From the NCBI RefSeq assembly GCF_028683095.1, contig NZ_JAJUBC010000023.1, forward strand, positions 22,018 to 86,017: a stretch of DNA of 64,000 bases, given 5' to 3'. The notes under the pieces were generated by a model. The model did no database searches. It was given only the letters and a program-made list of their open reading frames with translations, and was not told where the DNA came from. This DNA is from Enterovibrio gelatinilyticus. Lineage in GTDB: Bacteria; Pseudomonadota; Gammaproteobacteria; Enterobacterales; Vibrionaceae. How positions within the stretch are numbered: the stretch's first letter is position 1; the number at the start of each line of letters is the position of its first letter. Positions 1 to 8,761 of this stretch are shown one piece after another. The position numbers and the translations under genes were made by a program.

Positions 1-321
1 GATGCACCAAATGCACTGAATTTGATCGCTTGCCATCAAGATCAGGTCCAAGAGCCCGCACCCGCGTTTTCTGTGATTGCGGGATCGGACTTTTGCCCTA
101 TCGCAATAACAGCAAAAGGCCAATACGTGTTAACCATGCAGTGCCACCCTGAGTTCACGCCAGATTTTCTCGTCCAACTGGTAGAACGACTAAGAGACAA
201 AGCGGGCAATGACACCGTTGATAAAGCCATTGAGTCAGTCCGACAGTTTGGTGGTGGCGATCGTGATTTTGTCATTCGCACACTGCATCAGTTTGTTGCG
301 CAGCACAGTCGGGTTGCATAG
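1..321 (+). CDS. class I glutamine amidotransferase, C-terminal part
   Basis: This is the C-terminal portion of a glutamine amidotransferase-like protein; the reading frame is open from base 1, so the true start lies outside the window. The motif MQCHPEF carries the His and Glu of the class I GATase triad (Cys-His-Glu); the nucleophile Cys would lie upstream and is not seen. The CHQDQV stretch resembles the GMP-synthase-like GATase group used as stand-alone hydrolases or amidotransferases. The last 50 residues after the motif are a helical tail. Which acceptor it serves cannot be told from this fragment. Family assignment is good, exact function is open. Confidence 0.8.
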   Translation, partial: DAPNALNLIACHQDQVQEPAPAFSVIAGSDFCPIAITAKGQYVLTMQCHPEFTPDFLVQLVERLRDKAGNDTVDKAIESVRQFGGGDRDFVIRTLHQFVAQHSRVA

Positions 322-493
322 TCTCGTTAACCCTTAAGGTAAGTCGTCGTCAAGTTGTGCAGCTTGGGTTTTCAATTTGCAACCCAAGTTGCCATGCCGT
401 ATAGCATTCTGAAGCAACTCATTGATTATTAAGATCTAAGATTTTGGCACTCAAATTGCTCCTTCATAAATATCTCGTTGAAGGAGCGATAGT

Positions 494-1381
494 ATGAATA
501 CTAAGACCACAGTGTTGAATCAACCTCTGATTTTCGTCGGCCCACCTCGCTCGGGGGTAAACTTAATTTCAGACATTGTTTTTCATCACAGTGATCTCTG
601 TTGGCTTGATAAGAACTTTGACAACCACCCGAGATCGCAATGGCAACATCGACTCTTTCAACACACAACGCGTTGGCGCAATCACGCTGTGCACTCTTCT
701 TCACTGCTAGGTAGCATCGCGAAGGAATTCTCCCCAACCCCTACAGATGCGATGTCATTCTGGGATGACGTAACACGTGATGACATCGATTTCGAACGAG
801 GTTTTTTGCGAGGAAAGCATGCTACGCCCATTGAAATCTCCTCTATCAAAGATGTGCTAGAAGCACGCATTACGCTTTCGCAAAAAGATCGCTTAGGTTT
901 GCGTTTCACAGGGCCATCACGATTGTGCTTCCTTCACAGTATTTTTCCTGACGCCAAGTTTGTGCACGTAGTCCGAGACCCGGCCTCTACCGTGCATTCC
1001 ATGATCAACTCTGAGGAGTGGGAGTATCAAGGTCGCCGTTTACTTTGGTGGCGTGGCGCCTATTCCCTGCAAGAGCTCGCGCAATATGACATGCTAAGAG
1101 ACCATGCCGTCGCTGGTACCGCGTTTCAATTGAATAAATTGATGCAGACGACCAAGCAAGAAGCGCAAGAGTTGAACATCGACATGATCACGGTGGAATA
1201 CGAAGATTTCGTGCAAAACCCACAAGAGACCGTATCAAACATTCTCTGTCATGCTGATCTACCGCACAGCAACACGATTGATAAGGTTTTGAAGCAGAAT
1301 GAGATTCGCGGCAGTAACAAGGTTCTAAAAATGCCCGCGACCGACATCAATACGGTTTATACATGGTGCCCTGCTTCCTAG
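494..1381 (+). CDS. sulfotransferase family protein
   Basis: The 295-residue protein has the two PAPS-binding signatures of the sulfotransferase fold: a P-loop-like FVGPPRSG at residues 14-21 (5'-phosphosulfate loop) and FVHVVRDPAS from residue 156 (3'-phosphate binding Arg region). It probably moves sulfate from PAPS to an unknown acceptor; bacterial members act on glycans, lipids or small molecules. No signal peptide or membrane segment is visible, so it should be cytosolic. The start is set by GAAGGAG about 9 bases before the ATG. It is followed by a strong terminator and has no obvious operon partner, which leaves the substrate undetermined. Confidence 0.8.
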   Translation: MNTKTTVLNQPLIFVGPPRSGVNLISDIVFHHSDLCWLDKNFDNHPRSQWQHRLFQHTTRWRNHAVHSSSLLGSIAKEFSPTPTDAMSFWDDVTRDDIDFERGFLRGKHATPIEISSIKDVLEARITLSQKDRLGLRFTGPSRLCFLHSIFPDAKFVHVVRDPASTVHSMINSEEWEYQGRRLLWWRGAYSLQELAQYDMLRDHAVAGTAFQLNKLMQTTKQEAQELNIDMITVEYEDFVQNPQETVSNILCHADLPHSNTIDKVLKQNEIRGSNKVLKMPATDINTVYTWCPAS

Positions 1382-1416
1382 AACCCTCGCCCGCAAGTAT
1401 TTAGTCATCCAACAAA

Positions 1417-1449
1417 CAAAAACGCCTTCCCCAAGGGGAAGGCGTTTCT
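1417..1449. terminator. bidirectional rho-independent terminator
   Basis: A 12-bp perfect stem (AACGCCTTCCCC / GGGGAAGGCGTT) with a two-base AA spacer, flanked by A-rich and T-rich sides. It lies between the convergent sulfotransferase and arginine decarboxylase genes and can serve both. Confidence 0.9.
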
Positions 1450-1461
1450 CATTGATTTTAC

Positions 1462-3759
1462 TTACAGCGCACCAGATTTGATGCAAAGCACGTGGTATTT
1501 CCCGTGTTCTTTCTCTGCCCCTTCAGTTTCATGTTCAAAACCAGGGAACTCGTCATCCCATGCTTCTAAGGCTTTCAGGTACTGAATTTGCGGGCTGCTT
1601 TCATTACCGAAATTCTCACCCCCCATCAGCATTGGGATGCCTGGTGGATAAGGGATCACTGAGTTTGCTGCAACACGACCTTCCAGTTTGTCCGAAGGCA
1701 CCAATTCCACTTCGTTTGCCACAATGTGGTGGTAAGCCGTGCGTGGTTTCAGCTCAACATCTGGTAAATTTGAGTACGCTTCGTTCAGTACTTGTGCTGG
1801 ATTATGGCGAACAAGGTACTGGAACATGCGATCACCCAAATCACGAAGACCTAGGCCTTTGTAGATGTCTGGCGCACTTTCTACCAATTCTGGCAGCATA
1901 GTTTCCAATGAGACGTTTGCATCATAGTGACGTTTGAACGACAACAAGGTATTGATCAGCGTATCGCGTTTACCTTTCGTGATACCCATAGAGAACAGGA
2001 ACATCACTTGGAAATCCGTCGTACGGGTTGGCACAATACCAAAGCGACCAAGATACGCACTCACCAGTGCTGCTGGCACACCTTTTTCAAGAAACTGACC
2101 GTTGTCATCCAAGCCTGGTGTTAGCAAACTCACTTTGATCGGATCCAGCATGCACCAGTTGTCGTCCATGTGATCGAAGCCATGCCATTTGTCTTCTGGA
2201 TGCAGAATCCAGTTGTCTTGCACCGTCATCAGCGCTTCGACAGACGCATCTTCAAAGTTTACTTTTTCACCGCTGGTATCGGTCACCACTTCCGCATTCC
2301 AAGGCTTGAAGAACCAATCACCATCAGTGGTGTAATCGTTGAACAGTTTGCGCACGCTTTGACGGAAGATAACCGCTTCACGGATCACTTCATTCGTCAG
2401 CGATAAACCGCTCTCCCCTTTCATCATGTTTGCTGCCACGTCATTAGACGCACAGATCGCATAAAGCGGTGATGTGGAGGTATGCATCATGTACGCTTGG
2501 TTGAAGCGATCAAAGTCGATAGCATCTTCGCCATTACGCACATGAATGTAGGACGCTTGAGACAAGGCATTCAACAGTTTGTGGGTTGAATGGGTCGCAA
2601 ACACGGTTGGCCCTTTGTGTCCGTCAGCACTGCCGCGCATGGCAAAGTGACCTTTGTATACAGGGTTGAATCGCGCATAACCAAACCACGCTTCATCCAT
2701 ATGAATGCGATGAGAGCTTTCAGAGAGCAATGCTTCAGCACGTTCTGAGTTGTAACACAGGCCGTCATACGTACAGTTGGTGACAACCGCGTAGCGAGGT
2801 GATTTACCCACGTATTCTTTCGTCAGTTTACCGTCTGCAATTTTTTGTTTAATAGACGCCGCTGACATGGTGGCTTGGCTGATTGGGCCAATGATACCGT
2901 AGCAGTTGCGGCTTGGTGCCATATACACAGGTCGAGCACCCGTCAGGATCAAGCCTTGCTCGATAGATTTGTGGCAGTTGCGGTCAATAATCGCAATGTC
3001 ATCGTCTTTCAAGCATGCTTGCATGATGGTGCGGTTAGAACCCGATGTGCCCACAATGCCTGAATACGATTGGTGCGCACCGAAGATTTTTGATGCTTCT
3101 TCTTCACTGTCTTTGAACGCGCCAGTGTGGTCTAACAATGAACCTAACGCTGCGCGTTCAATGCCCATGTCTGAGCGGAACAGGTTCTCGCCGTAGAATT
3201 GGTAGAACTGGTTACCCGCAGGGGTTTTAGTAAAGCCGATACCCCCTTGGTGACCGGGGGCAGACCATGAGTATTCGTGAATATCGTTGTATTGCATCAT
3301 CGCTTTCATCAACGGTGGCAGTACATGTGAACGGTAACGTTTCATGGCAGCAACAATACGACCTGCGACGAAATCAGCAGTGTCTTCCAGCACCGAATAA
3401 CACTCATCCACACGTTCCATCAGTTTGCGGTTCGCAAGAATCGAAGTACGGGCACGCTCTGCGAGCAAGAAGACAGGCACTTCTGACTGACGATCTTTGA
3501 GCGTGTTTAGCAGTTCAATTTCTTCGTTTGAGTGGAGAATCTGCTCTTCTGATTTATCGAGCGTCAGTACAAGGCTGTCGATGTGGGTTGCAAGAATAAC
3601 GGCCTTGGCATCTTCATAGGAATTTGCAGTGACGATTTCAATCGTGCGTTCATGCAGTTCTGCAATCAGTGATTGTGTGGTGCGTGCAGCATAGCTGCTT
3701 GGGTCAATATTTTGCGGCTCTACAACAAGAGTGCGCATTTTGCTGAAGTAGTTGCTCAT
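1462..3759 (-). CDS. adiA: biodegradative (acid-inducible) arginine decarboxylase
   Basis: This PLP enzyme removes CO2 from arginine to give agmatine and uses up a cytosolic proton, the core of arginine-dependent acid resistance. The 765 residues match the AdiA length (about 755) and domain order: N-terminal wing domain (1-130), PLP aminotransferase-fold domain with SAPGHQGG (166-173), MDEAW (354-358, the Asp contacting the pyridine nitrogen), and the Schiff-base Lys394 in STHK, then a C-terminal domain ending in a FEHETEG segment typical of AdiA. Similarity along the whole length is closer to AdiA than to the SpeF/CadA type. The putative antiporter lies upstream on the same strand across a 550-bp gap, so co-transcription is possible but not assured. 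Confidence 0.93.
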   Translation of the reverse strand: MSNYFSKMRTLVVEPQNIDPSSYAARTTQSLIAELHERTIEIVTANSYEDAKAVILATHIDSLVLTLDKSEEQILHSNEEIELLNTLKDRQSEVPVFLLAERARTSILANRKLMERVDECYSVLEDTADFVAGRIVAAMKRYRSHVLPPLMKAMMQYNDIHEYSWSAPGHQGGIGFTKTPAGNQFYQFYGENLFRSDMGIERAALGSLLDHTGAFKDSEEEASKIFGAHQSYSGIVGTSGSNRTIMQACLKDDDIAIIDRNCHKSIEQGLILTGARPVYMAPSRNCYGIIGPISQATMSAASIKQKIADGKLTKEYVGKSPRYAVVTNCTYDGLCYNSERAEALLSESSHRIHMDEAWFGYARFNPVYKGHFAMRGSADGHKGPTVFATHSTHKLLNALSQASYIHVRNGEDAIDFDRFNQAYMMHTSTSPLYAICASNDVAANMMKGESGLSLTNEVIREAVIFRQSVRKLFNDYTTDGDWFFKPWNAEVVTDTSGEKVNFEDASVEALMTVQDNWILHPEDKWHGFDHMDDNWCMLDPIKVSLLTPGLDDNGQFLEKGVPAALVSAYLGRFGIVPTRTTDFQVMFLFSMGITKGKRDTLINTLLSFKRHYDANVSLETMLPELVESAPDIYKGLGLRDLGDRMFQYLVRHNPAQVLNEAYSNLPDVELKPRTAYHHIVANEVELVPSDKLEGRVAANSVIPYPPGIPMLMGGENFGNESSPQIQYLKALEAWDDEFPGFEHETEGAEKEHGKYHVLCIKSGAL

Positions 3760-4308
3760 AATAATTACCTAATCTACAAGGTGCATTTCAGCGTCAACGC
3801 TTTGGATGGCTTGTGTATGTAATACAAATAAGTCAGGCAGAGTGGTTAACGTTAATTAAATACGTTTTTACTAAAAATAAAATAAAACCATTACGTCTAA
3901 TAAATAGAAATCGACAGTAAGGTTCATTTGCTGGCATATCGTTCATACCCAAACAATCTGGAGATGCAGGATTCAGCGAGGTTTACTGACGTTATGATCT
4001 AGGCGTCCCTTTGCCGATGTAGTGATCTCCATCAAAAAGGGATAACACCGAGCATGGCGTCAGTAAACTCGCCCGAAGGGAGGCCCTCAGTGCGTCCACT
4101 TCATCGTTAAATTCCTGTGAAATAGAATGACTATTCCTACAAGAATTTGCCTTGAACTGAACGCACTGATGGCCTCTGAAATCGAGCATCTTCAAGTTGA
4201 TTGGGTATAGATGAAAAAATGGAAATAGTCAGCCCCAATAACTGGAGGGAAAATGAGGCCAACTATTTAATACTTAGTCATTGATGTAAATTGACAATAC
4301 TATTCTCT
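3760..4308. other. intergenic region with nested repeat
   Basis: No gene is supported here. The part next to adiA (3760-3944) is AT-rich and should hold its promoter, though no convincing -10/-35 pair stands out. The rest is taken up by a 263-bp nested palindromic repeat described separately. Confidence 0.6.
3945..4207. repeat. nested palindromic repeat, long form
   Basis: The outer arms ATACCCAAACAATCTGGAGA.. (3945-3967) and its complement ending ..TTGATTGGGTAT (4186-4207) match the short intergenic repeats found elsewhere in this window. The loop holds two further hairpins: GTTTACTGACG (3981-3991) with CGTCAGTAAAC (4058-4068), itself enclosing CCCTTT/AAAGGG, and AGGCCCTCAGTGCGT (4081-4095) with ACGCACTGATGGCCT (4161-4175), enclosing AAATTC/GAATTT. 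The whole folds as a branched, cloverleaf-like structure. The loop sequence GATTCAGCGAG at the left junction is the same as in short copies. Confidence 0.85.
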
Positions 4309-5664
4309 TTACGCGTTGACTTCTTTTTCGATAACGTTGGATTTTCTCTCTTCATCATTAACATCGCGTGCTGCGATAAAGCCGTAGAAAATATAACCGA
4401 ACAGGGTCAATATAGTGCCGCCGAATACGGCTTCCGCGCCACAGGCATACACACCATAGATGCTATAAATCACACCAAGCGTACCCACTGTCGCACCCAG
4501 CTTATATTGCGCAGGTGTGACCTTGTTTTTGCGAAGCATCACTTCCAAACCTGTCATGGAGAGGATGTAAGGCACCATGTTCACGAATACCGCAAGGTTG
4601 AGCAATGCGTTGAATTGATTAACCAAGTTAGGGGAAATGGTCATCAGGGCAAGCAGCAACTCCGCCGCCAACATAATGAACATGCCAAAGATTGGCGCAC
4701 CTGCTTTGTTTGTTTTCGCGAAGATTTTAGGGAACAAGCCTTCTTCAGCGGCAGATTTTGATACCTGCGCATTGGTGAACTGCCAACCAAGCAGCGAACC
4801 AATACATGCGACAACCGCAGCTATGGTGACAATATTACCCACGGTTGGGTTAAACATATGGCTGAACACAAGACCGAACGGTGCGGTTGAATTTGCCAAC
4901 TCTGCGTTAGGGATAATGCCTTGGATCACCGTAGTGGAAAGGATATACACCACCGCAGCAAAACCAGTACCAAACAACACGGCTAGCGGCACGTTGCGTT
5001 CAGGGTTTTCAACCGCATCCGAGTTAGCACCCGCAGATTCAATGCCCAGGAATGCCCATAATGTCAATGCGATACCTGAAGATACTGAATGCATGGTGGT
5101 GTCATGGTGTGGATTCCATGCAGAGATGAAAGTTTGTGGATCGAACCACCACCAGCCAACCACAGACAGACCCAGTACAGGAAGAATAATACCCCATACG
5201 GTCAATGACGAAATCTGACCGGTAATTTTAGGGCCACCAAAGTTTGCCAGCATGGTCACGATAAGGATGGCGACAACACCGAAAAAGGTGTGCATAGGCG
5301 TATCAAGCCATGGCATGAAAGGTTTGATATAGCCAACCGCTGAAACTGCGATCGCGACACAACTAATAACTAGACAAACATAGTAAGTATAAGAAGCAAT
5401 GAAGAATGACGATTTTCCATGCGCTTCTTCTGAATACGCTGACATACCACCAGAGCGTTTACAAATCGCCCCACATTTCGCAAAAGTATAGGCAATACAC
5501 ATTGCACCCAGGGCAGTAATAACCCAAGAAAGTAGCGAAATTGTTCCGACTTGTGCCAGGCTCGAAGGTAACATAATAATACCTGAGCCCATCATATTTA
5601 CTGCAACGAGAACGGTTAAACCAACCAATCCCATTTTTTTACTATTGGCATCTGAAGACATCAC
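4309..5664 (-). CDS. PotE-like amino acid/polyamine antiporter (APC family)
   Basis: A 451-residue inner-membrane protein with about 12 hydrophobic segments and the APC signature NMMGSGIIMLP near the N terminus. It exchanges a basic amino acid for its decarboxylation product. The neighbouring adiA predicts arginine/agmatine exchange, but the sequence is much closer to putrescine-ornithine antiporter PotE (segments ITGQISS.TVWG, AWNPHH, VENPERNVP, ELANSTAPFGL) than to AdiC. Either this PotE relative has changed substrate or the pair handles ornithine/putrescine as well. The C terminus is a short charged cytosolic tail. Start: ATG at the 5' end of the frame; a second in-frame ATG follows directly. 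Confidence 0.85.
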   Translation of the reverse strand: MMSSDANSKKMGLVGLTVLVAVNMMGSGIIMLPSSLAQVGTISLLSWVITALGAMCIAYTFAKCGAICKRSGGMSAYSEEAHGKSSFFIASYTYYVCLVISCVAIAVSAVGYIKPFMPWLDTPMHTFFGVVAILIVTMLANFGGPKITGQISSLTVWGIILPVLGLSVVGWWWFDPQTFISAWNPHHDTTMHSVSSGIALTLWAFLGIESAGANSDAVENPERNVPLAVLFGTGFAAVVYILSTTVIQGIIPNAELANSTAPFGLVFSHMFNPTVGNIVTIAAVVACIGSLLGWQFTNAQVSKSAAEEGLFPKIFAKTNKAGAPIFGMFIMLAAELLLALMTISPNLVNQFNALLNLAVFVNMVPYILSMTGLEVMLRKNKVTPAQYKLGATVGTLGVIYSIYGVYACGAEAVFGGTILTLFGYIFYGFIAARDVNDEERKSNVIEKEVNA

Positions 5665-5887
5665 TTAAACCCTTAATTCAGACGAGAAAGAATAATAGAT
5701 TAATTTCAGGCAGCCAGATCCATGGCGACTGTATGTAAACAAGCTTATTTACTTTAACTCGAATACATTTAAGGGCGGCATTTTGATATTGGTGATAATC
5801 AGAAATAACGAATGTGCTCTTATTACAGCAATATTTACATAGGTGTTATGCCATGCAAATACATCCATTAATGAATATGCCCTTTTA

Positions 5888-5944
5888 TACCCAACGAACT
5901 TGAAGATGCCGGATTCAGCGAGCATCTTCAGGTTGTTTGGGTAT
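5888..5944. repeat. intergenic palindromic repeat, short form
   Basis: Arms ATACCCAACGAACTTGAAGA.. (5888-5910) and the near-complement ..CAGGTTGTTTGGGTAT (5922-5944) enclose the loop CGGATTCAGCGA. It is the complete short version of the element at 3945-4207. Confidence 0.85.
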
Positions 5945-6108
5945 ATATAAAAGCATATTCATTAAATCGTTTAGATAGTTTAACTCTTAGGCAGCTTAGC
6001 TGCTCTTAGACAACATAGCTCTATTCGATGAAGCGTATTCTTCTCCGATTTCGATTTTTTTAAACCCCTAAAAATGCAATCTAGCATTGCAAAAATAAGT
6101 ATTTTACC

Positions 6109-6122
6109 GTGATCCAAATCAC
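6109..6122. promoter_or_regulatory. CRP-like binding site
   Basis: GTGATCCAAATCAC matches the CRP core GTGA-N6-TCAC exactly. It is 67 bp from a second such site. Which gene it controls is unclear because the nearest starts (5664 minus, 6606 plus) are both over 400 bp away. Confidence 0.45.
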
Positions 6123-6175
6123 TATTCAGTTGACGAAAACGGGGAAACTCGCGGACTCCTCTCGGTCAGCGTGCT

Positions 6176-6191
6176 TGTGATTAAGATCACG
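6176..6191. promoter_or_regulatory. CRP-like binding site
   Basis: TGTGATTAAGATCACG matches TGTGA-N6-TCACA at nine of ten defined positions. Paired with the site at 6109-6122. Confidence 0.5.
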
Positions 6192-6605
6192 AAAATACGC
6201 TAATTCAATCAGTTAGATCAGATTTCTGCACGTTATTTTTCCTTGAAACCTACCAGAATTGGTGTCGACGCCAACACGATCCCATAAATAACTATTCACG
6301 ATAATCATGGTTTCATTTGTCATCTTTTTTCTCTTCATAGCAAACGTTTATGAAAAAATATGCCTATAACCAAGTGACCTGAAGCGCTCGATTTCAGGTT
6401 TCAAAGTTGTATTTCAACGCAGATCTTCTTATTCAACACCAAGGTTCGTCTCTCGATATTCTCCAACTTTCACCGTGCGTCATCTTTCCTTGATTCCAAT
6501 GGTTCATTTGCCATGCATTTTATGCATGACCTTTTTGCATCTAATTCATTTGCTTCATGACCTTGCTGCTACTACTCTACGCGCCTTTCATTACTCGGGA
6601 ACGTT

Positions 6606-6767
6606 ATGGGCTCGCAAACACTATTCGCACAATTATCCAGATGGTTAGTACTGCTGATCATTACGCTGGTCGTTGTTCATCATTGTGCGCCTCTGCAACG
6701 CGCGCTCTCGGACTACGCCGTCGATGGAGGTTGTCATCAACGTCATCACGTCGGAAGCCACGAGTAA
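6606..6767 (+). CDS. possible small membrane protein (53 aa)
   Basis: A short open frame starting ATGGGC encodes one hydrophobic span (WLVLLIITLVVV, about residues 13-24) followed by a His/Cys-rich tail (HHCAP, GGCHQRHH, GSHE). A GGGAA Shine-Dalgarno-like stretch lies about 5 bases before the ATG. It ends 57 bp before the MFS start, so it could be a leader gene of that transporter, and the His/Cys tail could bind a metal. No family is recognised. Support rests on the span plus RBS only, and it may not be a gene. Confidence 0.35.
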   Translation: MGSQTLFAQLSRWLVLLIITLVVVHHCAPLQRALSDYAVDGGCHQRHHVGSHE

Positions 6768-6824
6768 CATGAGCCACTGCGACCAAGCAGCCTTCTGTTT
6801 CAACAACATTTTTAAGGTATACCT

Positions 6825-8039
6825 ATGAGTATTTTCCGGTTCCCACTTCTTGTCTGGCTGGGGATAGGGATTTTGATTATCAGCCTAGGGATCAGGCAAT
6901 CTTTCGGCATTTTCATGATGCCTATCAGTGACACGTTCCAATCAGGACGTGAGTTTTTCAGTCTCGCCATTGCCCTACAAAACCTCATGTTTGGCATGTT
7001 CCAACCCTTTATAGGAATGGCAGCTGATCGCTTTGGTTCGAAACGCATTATCGCTGCTGGCGGTATCGCGTATGGTCTAGGGTTATATCTCACATCAATC
7101 GCCACAAGCTCAGGGATCCTTTACCTGTCTATCGGGGTTCTTGTGGGCTTAGGTCTAAGTGCAACCAGCTACGTGATTGTGCTTGGTGCGGTAGCGAAAG
7201 TCGTTCCCGCTGAACATACCGCCAAAGCCTTCGGCCTGACAACAGCCGCCGGCTCATTCGGTATGTTTGCTGTTATTCCTGGTGCTCAAAGCCTGCTTGC
7301 ACACTATGACTGGCAAACCGCCATGCAAGTGTTCGCCGTGCTTTGTACATTAATGATCGCGTTCTCGGCGTTCATGAAAGCCGCGCCAAATCAGGGCCAA
7401 TCCCAAACAACCGCTGACACACAAACCCTGCGCCAAGCCTTGGCTGAAGCATTCCGTCATCCCGGCTATTGGTTCATCCATGCTGGCTTTTTTGTCTGTG
7501 GTTTTCAGGTTATGTTTATTGCCACGCACTTGCCTAGTTACATTGCAGACAAAGGCTTACCAGGCAATACCGCAGCCATGGCGCTTGCATACGTGGGTAT
7601 TTTTAACATCTTTGGCTCTTATTTCTGGGGAGTCATGGGCGATAAATTCAACAAGCGTTACGTCATGACGAGTTTGTACATGATGCGATCAATCGTACTT
7701 GCATTGTTTGTCTCGCTGCCATTAACCAGTGAAACAGCCATCATCTTTGGTGCGGCAATTGGTTTTTGTTGGCTAGGAACCGTGCCACTGACATCAGGCT
7801 TGGTACGTCAAATCTTCGGTGCGCGTTATATGTCGACGTTGTACGGCTTGGTATTCTTTACTCACCAAATCGGCAGTTTCCTTGGCGCATGGGTTGGTGG
7901 ACGTGTATTTGATTACTACGGCTCGTACACTCCGATCTGGTGGGCTACGGTTGTCTTGGCTATCGCGGCGGCACTGTTGCACCTACCTATCAATGACAAA
8001 CCGCTAGTACGTTCTGCTCTGCAGCCAGCTGCGGTGTAA
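6825..8039 (+). CDS. MFS transporter
   Basis: A 404-residue major facilitator protein with 12 predicted spans and the loop 2-3 signature GMAADRFGSKR (residues ~65-75). The N-terminal half (GIRQSFGIFMMPI) and overall pattern resemble the oxalate/formate and monocarboxylate type of bacterial MFS carriers, so an organic acid is a reasonable guess but is not shown. The start is fixed by AAGG 8 bases before the ATG. It stands alone between a small upstream frame and hydroxyisourate hydrolase; nothing nearby names the substrate. Confidence 0.85.
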   Translation: MSIFRFPLLVWLGIGILIISLGIRQSFGIFMMPISDTFQSGREFFSLAIALQNLMFGMFQPFIGMAADRFGSKRIIAAGGIAYGLGLYLTSIATSSGILYLSIGVLVGLGLSATSYVIVLGAVAKVVPAEHTAKAFGLTTAAGSFGMFAVIPGAQSLLAHYDWQTAMQVFAVLCTLMIAFSAFMKAAPNQGQSQTTADTQTLRQALAEAFRHPGYWFIHAGFFVCGFQVMFIATHLPSYIADKGLPGNTAAMALAYVGIFNIFGSYFWGVMGDKFNKRYVMTSLYMMRSIVLALFVSLPLTSETAIIFGAAIGFCWLGTVPLTSGLVRQIFGARYMSTLYGLVFFTHQIGSFLGAWVGGRVFDYYGSYTPIWWATVVLAIAAALLHLPINDKPLVRSALQPAAV

Positions 8040-8334
8040 ATCTTACTGATTTAATGATTCGATCATGCGCTGAAGCCATGATCAGTGGTTATACGAGTTG
8101 AAAGGGTGATACACCTCGGTGTTCACCCTTTTTGTTTCCGGCTCATCACCTACGCTCGTATGACACCTCGCACTTTCATCACGCCTTTAAAATCCCCCTT
8201 CTCATTCAACATGTTCCTGCGCACGTATTGAACCATTCACGTTAGAAACCGCACCGATGAAATGCTAAATTTTAAGCGAATGATGATATGAAGTAATGGC
8301 TCGGTGTTTATGAAACGTTCAAAGGTGATTCTTG

Positions 8335-8688
8335 ATGGGTAAGCTCACAACGCATGTCCTCGATACTGCACACGGTAAACCTGCCAACGGTGTCAAAGTC
8401 TCTCTCTATCGCATCGATGACGATGGGCTCCAACCTCTAGTTACTACAGTAACTAACAATGATGGTAGAACTGATGCTCCGTTACTTCAGGATGGCGCGT
8501 TGTCCGCAGGTCTCTATCAACTGGTGTTTTCAACCGCTCCTTACTTTCGAGCAACAAATACCCCCCTTGACCCTATTCCGTTCCTCGATGAAATCGTGAT
8601 CCGTTTTGGTATTTCGGATGAAAGCCAGCACTTACATGTCCCCCTACTCGTATCTCCTTACGGCTATTCGACCTACCGAGGTAGTTAA
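8335..8688 (+). CDS. uraH: 5-hydroxyisourate hydrolase (transthyretin-like)
   Basis: The 117-residue protein hydrolyses 5-hydroxyisourate to OHCU in urate breakdown. It has all the family hallmarks: LTTHVLDTAHGKPA at the N terminus (catalytic His7), DGRTDAPLL (Arg45), HVPLLVSPYGYSTY with His101, and the C-terminal YRGS tetrapeptide. There is no signal peptide, so it is cytosolic. AAAGGTG lies 8 bases before the chosen ATG; a TTG codon directly before it is a less likely start. No other urate genes are adjacent, although an adenine deaminase lies at 35 kb. A terminator follows. Confidence 0.95.
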   Translation: MGKLTTHVLDTAHGKPANGVKVSLYRIDDDGLQPLVTTVTNNDGRTDAPLLQDGALSAGLYQLVFSTAPYFRATNTPLDPIPFLDEIVIRFGISDESQHLHVPLLVSPYGYSTYRGS

Positions 8689-8716
8689 CACCTGAAAATC
8701 CTTCATCGCACAAAGT

Positions 8717-8743
8717 AAAAACCAGCCTTAATGGCTGGTTTTT
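8717..8743. terminator. bidirectional rho-independent terminator
   Basis: Perfect 11-bp stem AAAAACCAGCC / GGCTGGTTTTT with a 5-base loop, between convergent uraH and the P460 genes. Confidence 0.9.
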
Positions 8744-8761
8744 ACTTACTTCATAATTCAG

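Larger units (their letters stand above)
5665..6605. other. long intergenic region with repeat and CRP-like sites
   Basis: About 940 bases between the divergent antiporter and the next plus-strand gene carry no convincing long gene. They contain one short palindromic repeat (5888-5944) and two CRP-like sites (6109-6122 and 6176-6191). The length and AT-rich tracts suit a regulated divergent promoter region. Confidence 0.6.

Noticed and set aside
3992..4195. 67-codon minus frame inside the nested repeat
   Set aside because: It lies wholly inside the palindromic element, has no RBS and no protein similarity; it is best explained by the repeat.
4309..5664. Naming the antiporter adiC because of adiA
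   Set aside because: Sequence segments fit PotE better than AdiC, so no gene symbol was given.
6557..6772. 71-codon plus frame overlapping the 53-codon candidate
   Set aside because: No Shine-Dalgarno and no coherent protein features; the alternative frame from 6606 has a transmembrane span and an RBS.
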